Shown: positions 7,180 through 11,111 of the stretch, piece by piece | How the letters are laid out: every line of letters starts with the position of its first letter | Numbering within the stretch: position 1 is the stretch's first letter | Source: Acidobacteriota bacterium | GTDB lineage: Bacteria > Acidobacteriota > UBA6911 > RPQK01 > DATIPO01 | DNA: 11,111 nt | Direction of reading: 5' to 3' | NCBI GenBank assembly: GCA_028277865.1 | Contig: JANQFM010000370.1 | Span: 1-11,111, forward strand | The notes under the pieces: generated by a model | The model's database searches: none | What the model was told of the DNA's origin: nothing | The model's input: only the letters and a program-made list of their open reading frames with translations | Program-made: the position numbers and the translations under genes

Positions 7180-7899
7180 TTTTGATACCTTCTCGATGTC
7201 GAATTCCTCAAATTCCGGGAACCGCTTACCCAAGCGGGATGGCAAATAAGCCTGGTACAGCCAGTCGGCAAAGGATCTGTTCAGCTCCTCCCGTCCCGGC
7301 TTCTCCAGCAGGTGATTCAGGTGTTTCAGCTCTTCCAGCATCTGAGACGGGCTGCGGCAGGCTTCCAAGCAGAACAAGGCGGAAACAAGGTTGTCCGGAA
7401 TTCGCCCTCTCCTGGAGGAGAACCGCACCGCGTCCAGCATCAGGAAACGGTGACAAGGTAGATATTTTTCGATCTCGGTGGACCTGTTTTCGATTAGTTT
7501 TCGGATCTCTTGGAACACTTTCCATGGCCGCTGGCCAGTATACACGACAGCCGGAAGTACAGGCGAGTACTGTTCCCCGAGGGGAAGCAGCCCCTCACGG
7601 ATCAGCTCTTGATAAAGCAATACCACGTAGGCCAGCATCCGAACCGGCATATGGCGATCCGGCCTGGTTTGGAATTCCAGGATCAAGTACAGATAGTGCC
7701 TTTGGCCCCTGCATCGGATCCTCCAAACCATATCCGTGCGGCGTTCCAGGGGCAGGCTGGCGACCAGGACTGTATTGACTCGCTGCAGGGTGCCCCACTC
7801 CAGCTCCTCAACCCACTTCTCGGGGATCAGGCGCAGCAGGTGGATGACCATCTCGGGGTGAGCGAAGAGCCTCTTGTATGCCCGGTCATAGTTGTGCAT
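6925..7899 (-). CDS. Rpn-family recombination-promoting nuclease / putative transposase (PD-(D/E)XK)
   Basis: The 324-residue protein belongs to the Rpn (Transposase_31) family. It opens with DRAYKRLFAHPEMV (5-18) and has the PD-(D/E)XK core: Asp56 in RRTDMVW and the E-x-Q motif Glu75-Gln77 in LILEFQT. The family marker PAVVYTGQRPW is at 116-126. The C-terminal part (about 280-324, FGKIGKVYGG to LLAAESLEQVF) matches the DUF4351-type tail. Between them is a charged helix made of four-residue units EGLQ, EGRR, EGRR, EGHR, EGQR (256-275). Known Rpn proteins are DNA nucleases; in E. coli they act as toxins with anti-phage roles and are restrained by a C-terminal product translated from inside the gene. 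The start at 7899 has GGGAG four bases upstream. The gene converges with the amidohydrolase, 21 bases between stops, with no visible terminator. Confidence 0.9.
   Translation of the reverse strand: MHNYDRAYKRLFAHPEMVIHLLRLIPEKWVEELEWGTLQRVNTVLVASLPLERRTDMVWRIRCRGQRHYLYLILEFQTRPDRHMPVRMLAYVVLLYQELIREGLLPLGEQYSPVLPAVVYTGQRPWKVFQEIRKLIENRSTEIEKYLPCHRFLMLDAVRFSSRRGRIPDNLVSALFCLEACRSPSQMLEELKHLNHLLEKPGREELNRSFADWLYQAYLPSRLGKRFPEFEEFDIEKVSKMIELREDAWCLQWKKEGLQEGRREGRREGHREGQRFLLQRQLEHKFGKIGKVYGGRLESASAKQLLDWADRLLAAESLEQVFGE
7082..7129 (-). repeat. Four 12-base tandem repeats inside rpn
   Basis: Units at 7082-7093, 7094-7105, 7106-7117 and 7118-7129 each begin cctt on the + strand; the first three share the form ccttc(g/a)cg(g/a)(c/t)ga, and the fourth is more diverged. 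Twelve bases equal four codons, so copy number changes keep the reading frame. They encode the EG-x-R type units of a charged helix. Four-residue repeats of variable number are a known trait of the C-terminal helix of E. coli Rpn proteins. Confidence 0.75.
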
Positions 7900-8024
7900 T
7901 CCGCTCCCGCATGCAATGCATCGATCGGGCCAATCGGCAGCGGTGCAGCTTCGGAAATCGGCACAGGTTTATAAATGGCTTCTTTACAGCAACTTGTCAG
8001 GATTTCGAAACTTAGGTTAAAGGT
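7900..8024. promoter_or_regulatory. Upstream region of rpn
   Basis: On the - strand a possible promoter is CTGACA (8000-7995) and TTTATA (7975-7970), but the spacing is 19 bases, longer than the ideal 17. The distance to the rpn start is about 70 bases. No operator palindrome is evident. The assignment is weak and rests only on partial consensus matches. Confidence 0.25.
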
Positions 8025-8228
8025 ATGGGCTGCCCTGACACCTTTGAAAAGGACCGAGAATCTTCCGACAATTTGTCGAACTGTGTAGACGAAAACCGGA
8101 CAGGTGACCCTCCGATCGAAGAAGGCCATGAACAAGCCGCAAATAAGGATCCAGTCCAGAAGGGAAAGAAGAGATTTGTCCTGGATATGGGGGAGGATTC
8201 CCGACTGGAGTTGCGCGCAGACTCCTAG
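8025..8228 (+). CDS. Doubtful small hypothetical protein
   Basis: A 67-residue ORF fills the space between the divergent rpn gene and the converging STAS gene. The product would be soluble and strongly charged, acidic in the first half (DKRE-rich with PPIEEGHEQ) and ending KKRFVLDMGEDSRLELRADS, with no membrane segment and no motif I recognise. Codon use is not unlike that of neighbouring genes. Against it, the AAAGG upstream sits directly beside the ATG with almost no spacing, and no clear promoter is present. Its TAG stop shares the palindrome CTAG (8225-8228) with the stop of the STAS gene on the other strand. It is either a small real gene or a chance ORF. Confidence 0.3.
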   Translation: MGCPDTFEKDRESSDNLSNCVDENRTGDPPIEEGHEQAANKDPVQKGKKRFVLDMGEDSRLELRADS

Positions 8229-8566
8229 GATTCGAAGCTGGCCAGAGCTTCCTGCTCGTCTTCGTAAACATCCAGGACGGGCAGCAGCTTGCTGATCGAA
8301 AGGACGTGGCGCACACGGTCACCGATTCGCAGCAGTTTGATCACAACGGAAAAGCGTTCGGCCAATTTGATGCTTCCCACCAGTTCCCCGATTCCCGAGC
8401 TGTCGATCCAATCGACCTCGGACAGATTGAGCAGGATCTTCTTGCAGTCCTCGGCCACTAGCTGGTTGACAACTGTGTGCAGGCTGTCCACAGCCTCGCC
8501 GGCGACCAACCGACCCCTCAAATCAACGATGGCCACATCGCCTTCCGCACGTAATTCAGTCCGCAT
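8225..8566 (-). CDS. STAS-domain protein (anti-sigma factor antagonist-like)
   Basis: This 113-residue protein is a single STAS domain like SpoIIAA and RsbV. It has the usual order: GDVAIVDLRGRLVAGEAVDSL (9-29) for the first strands, then the phosphorylation loop VDWIDSSGIGELV (51-63), where Ser57 corresponds to the phosphorylated Ser58 of SpoIIAA. Such proteins bind an anti-sigma or similar kinase when unphosphorylated and so switch a partner on or off. No HPK-type kinase, sigma factor or phosphatase gene is next to it, so partners are elsewhere. The start at 8566 is set by the beginning of the domain; the ribosome site is weak (AAGAGAAAGAG just upstream). It lies downstream of radA on the same strand but has its own strong -10 element. 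Confidence 0.88.
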   Translation of the reverse strand: MRTELRAEGDVAIVDLRGRLVAGEAVDSLHTVVNQLVAEDCKKILLNLSEVDWIDSSGIGELVGSIKLAERFSVVIKLLRIGDRVRHVLSISKLLPVLDVYEDEQEALASFES

Positions 8567-8623
8567 GCTCTTTCTCTTGCCAAATCCTCTAAATTTTGCA
8601 ATCTCAAATCGAAGGCGGGCCGG

Positions 8624-8632
8624 ATTATAGCA
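8624..8632 (-). promoter_or_regulatory. Extended -10 promoter for the STAS gene
   Basis: On the - strand TGCTATAAT (8632-8624) is a perfect -10 hexamer preceded by the TGn extension. A good -35 hexamer is not visible at the normal distance, which extended -10 promoters can tolerate. Transcription would begin near 8617, giving a leader of about 50 bases before the STAS start. Confidence 0.55.
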
Positions 8633-8663
8633 CGCTGGTTCAAAGTCGTCGCAGCACAATTGG

Positions 8664-8788
8664 TTCACGCAAAGGCGCAGAGGAGGGAAAAAAGAACGGA
8701 GTGATCGTGACGAGATGAAAATCAGAGCCTCCATTCGATCTCCTCTTGCTCTTCTTGCTCTCCCTGCGTCTCTGCGCCTCTGCGTGAA
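8664..8788. repeat. Palindromic repeat element, ttcacgcaaaggcgcagag type
   Basis: The left arm ttcacgcaaaggcgcagag (8664-8682) matches the reverse complement of the right arm (8770-8788) at 18 of 19 bases. The arms enclose 87 bases that themselves are partly purine-rich on the left and pyrimidine-rich on the right, so pairing may extend inward. The right arm ends four bases before the radA stop codon, so a radA transcript reading through would carry the hairpin in its 3' untranslated region. There is no T run. This motif class is found between genes in many environmental bacteria, from memory. Confidence 0.75.
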
Positions 8789-8792
8789 ATCC

Positions 8793-10142
8793 CTAACCCG
8801 CCCACTCCATGAAATCCAGCACCGAGGACATTCCCACCAGCTCCACCTTGGGGACGCCTTCCGCCAGGGGCAGGTTGTTGGCGGGCAGGACGACAGATTT
8901 GAAACCCATGGCCAGGGCTTCGCGGATGCGTGTAACGGCAAGGCTGACGGCGCGGATCTCGCCAGCAAGCCCCACTTCACCGAAGAGCACGGTCTTGGCA
9001 GAGAGCGGCTGGTTGCGAAAGCTGGAGACGACTGCGGCCACCACAGCCAAATCCACTGCCGGCTCAGAGAGCGCCAGCCCCCCGGCCACGTTGACATAAA
9101 CGTCCGTACCCAGCAGGTGCAGCCCTGCTCGCCGTTCCAGCATGGCCAGCAGCAGGGAAAGGCGGTTGCGGTCAAAGCCGTTCGATTCGCGGCGGGCCGT
9201 TATGTAGTTGCTTTGGCTGACCAGCGCCTGGACCTCGACCAGCATGGGCCGCGATCCTTCAATGGCACCCACAACCGCCGATCCGGGCGCCTGTGGCGCC
9301 CGTTCGGTCAGGAAGAGCTGCGAGGGGCTGTCCACCTCCTTCAGTCCCTGGCCGGTCATCTCGAAGATTCCCAGTTCGTTGGCAGGGCCGAACCGGTTCT
9401 TGACAGCCCGGACGATCTTGTGGTTCTGGTGGCGTTCGCCTTCAAAATAAAGAACCGTGTCGACGATGTGCTCCAAAGCCTTGGGGCCGGCCAGGGCGCC
9501 ATCCTTGGTGATGTGCCCGACCAGGAAGGCGGGAACCCGTTCGCCCTTGGCAAATCGCAGCAACCGGGCGGCGCATTCCCGGACCTGGCTGATGCTGCCT
9601 GCAATGGAGTCCAAGGATTCGGTGTAAACGGTTTGAATGGAATCGATCACCAAAAGGTTGGGCCGGATCTTTTGGGCTTCTTCCAAGAATCGTTCCAGGC
9701 AGGTTTCTGAGGCCAGGAAGAGGTGTTTTCCGGCCAGGCCCAGGCGGTCGCCCCGGATCTTGATTTGCTGAGCCGATTCCTCGCCGGCCAGATAAAGCAC
9801 CTGCAATCCCTGACGGGAAAGCTCTTCTGCAGCCTGCAGCACCAGGGTCGACTTGCCGATGCCCGGCTCGCCTCCCAGCAGGATGATCGAGCCCGGCACG
9901 ATCCCTCCGCCCAACACCCGGTTCAGCTCTCCGATTCCGGAGTCGATGCGGGACAGGGAGAGATCTTCGATTTCGGGGTAGGGGACTGCGGGGCGGGCGG
10001 AAGACCCTCCTGAGATGACCCGTTCGCTTTCCTCGGCAAAGGTGTTCCACTCTTCGCAGCCGGGGCAGCGGCCCAACCATTTTGGGCTGCGAAAGCCGCA
10101 GGATTGGCAGACAAAGGCGAAGCGCGTCTTGGTTCGGCTCAT
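8793..10142 (-). CDS. radA: DNA repair protein RadA (Sms)
   Basis: RadA is a hexameric RecA-like helicase that drives branch migration in recombination repair and works with RecA in the cytoplasm. The 449-residue product has all parts in order. The N-terminal zinc finger uses Cys12, Cys15, Cys26 and Cys29. The ATPase core has Walker A GGEPGIGKST (90-99), LLVIDSIQ (163-170) as Walker B and the RadA-specific KNRFG (248-252). The C-terminal Lon-like domain includes VNVAGGLALSEPAVDLAV (350-367), without the Lon catalytic serine, as is normal for RadA. Length is typical of the family. The start at 10142 (MSRTKTRFAFVCQSCG) puts the zinc finger at its usual place. An in-frame ATG upstream at 10334 would add 64 unrelated residues and overlap the divergent VOC gene. 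No Shine-Dalgarno is seen. Confidence 0.96.
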   Translation of the reverse strand: MSRTKTRFAFVCQSCGFRSPKWLGRCPGCEEWNTFAEESERVISGGSSARPAVPYPEIEDLSLSRIDSGIGELNRVLGGGIVPGSIILLGGEPGIGKSTLVLQAAEELSRQGLQVLYLAGEESAQQIKIRGDRLGLAGKHLFLASETCLERFLEEAQKIRPNLLVIDSIQTVYTESLDSIAGSISQVRECAARLLRFAKGERVPAFLVGHITKDGALAGPKALEHIVDTVLYFEGERHQNHKIVRAVKNRFGPANELGIFEMTGQGLKEVDSPSQLFLTERAPQAPGSAVVGAIEGSRPMLVEVQALVSQSNYITARRESNGFDRNRLSLLLAMLERRAGLHLLGTDVYVNVAGGLALSEPAVDLAVVAAVVSSFRNQPLSAKTVLFGEVGLAGEIRAVSLAVTRIREALAMGFKSVVLPANNLPLAEGVPKVELVGMSSVLDFMEWAG

Positions 10143-10284
10143 GGCAGGGATTGTAGAGCACACCACTGGCGACTTGGAGGCGTCAGTGGGGGCTGTCGAG
10201 GCGGGATGCTGCGGTTGCAGATTTTGTTCACCTTTGGTACACTTGTTGGGTTTGCAACCGAACCAGACTTCAAAGGAGATCAAT
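10143..10284. promoter_or_regulatory. Divergent radA/VOC intergenic promoter region
   Basis: For the VOC gene, TTGCAG (10215-10220) and the extended -10 TGGTACACT (10235-10243) are 17 bases apart, with a start of transcription near 10250 and AAGGAG (10273-10278) six bases before the ATG. For radA, TACAAT (10155-10150, - strand) ends seven bases before the start codon, which would give a leaderless or nearly leaderless message, and no Shine-Dalgarno is seen. Between them, 10163-10171 and 10181-10189 form a nine-pair stem with one G-U on the + strand; it could be a binding site or a hairpin. Roles are inferred from position. Confidence 0.4.
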
Positions 10285-11073
10285 ATGTCGGAAAAAACAC
10301 CTCTCGGACGGTTTTGCTGGTATGAACTGATCACTACTGATCCGCAAGCCGCCCAGGCTTTTTACACCAAGGCCATCGGCTGGGGCACCCAGGTTTGGGA
10401 AGGGCCGATGCCGTACACCATGTGGACGGTGCAGGGAGAGCCGATCGGCGGGGTGATGCAATTGGATGAGGATGTGGCAGCCCAGGGTACGCCTGCACAT
10501 TGGCTGGCTTACGTTTCGACGCCCAATGTCGAAGAGACTGCGTCATTGGCCGGAAATTTGGGGGGCAAATTGCTGAAAGACCCGCAGGAGGTTCCCGAGG
10601 CAGGGAGGTTTGCCCTGCTGGCAGACCCTCAAGGCGCCGTCTTCGCTATTTACAGCCCCAGTGGGGAGTCCCAGGGGCATGACGGCCCGGCCAAGCTGGG
10701 CGAGTTCTCCTGGCATGAGTTGGTCACTACCGATCAGGAGGCCGCATTCGGCTTTTATTCGGCCCTTTTCGGGTGGGAAAAGATGGAAGCCTTGGATATG
10801 GGGGAAATGGGCATCTACCAGATGTACGGCCGCAACGGAATGCCTCTGGGGGGAATGTACAATAAGCCTGAACAGATGCCTGGGCCGCCCAGTTGGCTGT
10901 ACTATGCCCTGGTGGGGGATGTCCACCAAGTCTCCCAAACCGTCACGCAACTGGGAGGTGAGATCCTCAATGGACCGATGGAGGTGCCGGGCGGCGACTT
11001 CATCAGCCAGTGCATGGATCCGCAAGGCGCAGCTTTTGCGATTCACCACCAGTGTGGGGAAGACGGCCAATAG
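10285..11073 (+). CDS. VOC (glyoxalase/bleomycin-resistance fold) family protein, two domains
   Basis: The 262-residue protein is two vicinal-oxygen-chelate domains in tandem, about residues 6-126 and 138-256. Each repeat opens with the same pattern: CWYELITTD with FYTKAIGW (11-19, 26-33) and SWHELVTTD with FYSALFGW (142-150, 157-164); each ends with DPQGA(V/A)FAI. This closely resembles the CFP-30B-type VOC proteins of mycobacteria and many soil bacteria, whose function is not settled. His144 is a possible metal ligand in the second domain, whereas the first domain has Tyr13 there, so the two sites may differ and one may be inactive. It should be cytoplasmic. The start at 10285 is preceded by AAGGAG six bases away. 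It diverges from radA. A role in detoxification is a guess from the fold. Confidence 0.9.
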   Translation: MSEKTPLGRFCWYELITTDPQAAQAFYTKAIGWGTQVWEGPMPYTMWTVQGEPIGGVMQLDEDVAAQGTPAHWLAYVSTPNVEETASLAGNLGGKLLKDPQEVPEAGRFALLADPQGAVFAIYSPSGESQGHDGPAKLGEFSWHELVTTDQEAAFGFYSALFGWEKMEALDMGEMGIYQMYGRNGMPLGGMYNKPEQMPGPPSWLYYALVGDVHQVSQTVTQLGGEILNGPMEVPGGDFISQCMDPQGAAFAIHHQCGEDGQ

Positions 11074-11111
11074 CCCTCTCTTCGAAAAGCAGCTTCGGCC
11101 AGGAGCGCCTG

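Noticed and set aside
6925..7899. Part of an insertion sequence, given the family name transposase
   Set aside because: I see no terminal inverted repeats or target duplication around the gene, and Rpn proteins are not usually carried on standard IS elements.
8567..9175. Extension of the STAS ORF far upstream
   Set aside because: The frame passes through the palindrome and out-of-frame radA sequence; the STAS domain starts at 8566 and its promoter lies at 8624-8632.
10143..10334. N-terminal extension of radA
   Set aside because: It would put 64 unrelated residues before the zinc finger and overlap the VOC gene start and its ribosome site.

Overview
The window looks like chromosomal DNA from a GC-rich, Gram-negative-type environmental bacterium, most likely an acidobacterium. 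The best argument is the first operon. A small PadR-like repressor followed by a long, duplicated FtsX/MacB-type permease with no ATPase is the arrangement named ADOP (acidobacterial duplicated orphan permease). The abundant palindromic repeats between genes also fit large, repeat-rich acidobacterial genomes. The phylum is an inference; no rRNA or other marker gene is present except radA.

Layout. Positions 1-358 hold no gene but a row of hairpins, three of them consecutive and with the same TTCA apical loop, two with terminator-like T runs, then a promoter/operator with a 12-base direct repeat just before the first start codon. Positions 359-5219 are a three-gene operon on the + strand: padR-like regulator, ADOP permease, and a membrane-anchored PQQ-type beta-propeller protein. 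Both junctions are ATGA-type overlaps, so the genes should be translationally coupled. Positions 5220-5910 are non-coding and filled with at least three palindromic repeat elements. Positions 5911-6903 encode an ACMSD-like amidohydrolase (+). It converges on 6925-7899 (-), an Rpn-family PD-(D/E)XK nuclease with four in-frame 12-base repeats near its 3' end and a well-placed internal start that could give a separate C-terminal protein. Positions 7900-8224 hold the rpn upstream region and a doubtful small ORF. On the - strand, radA (8793-10142) is followed by a STAS-domain protein (8225-8566) with its own strong -10 box. A further palindromic repeat lies between them. Divergent from radA is a two-domain VOC/glyoxalase-fold protein (10285-11073).

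How the parts may work together. The first operon reads as a PadR-controlled envelope module: a permease that may do mechanical or export work in the inner membrane and a propeller domain projecting into the periplasm. The other genes are mostly housekeeping or stand-alone: radA in recombination repair, the STAS protein as a possible partner-switch component, the VOC protein and the amidohydrolase of unknown substrate. The rpn gene is the most interesting element, because its structure matches the gene-within-gene toxin-antitoxin arrangement described for Rpn anti-phage proteins of Escherichia coli.
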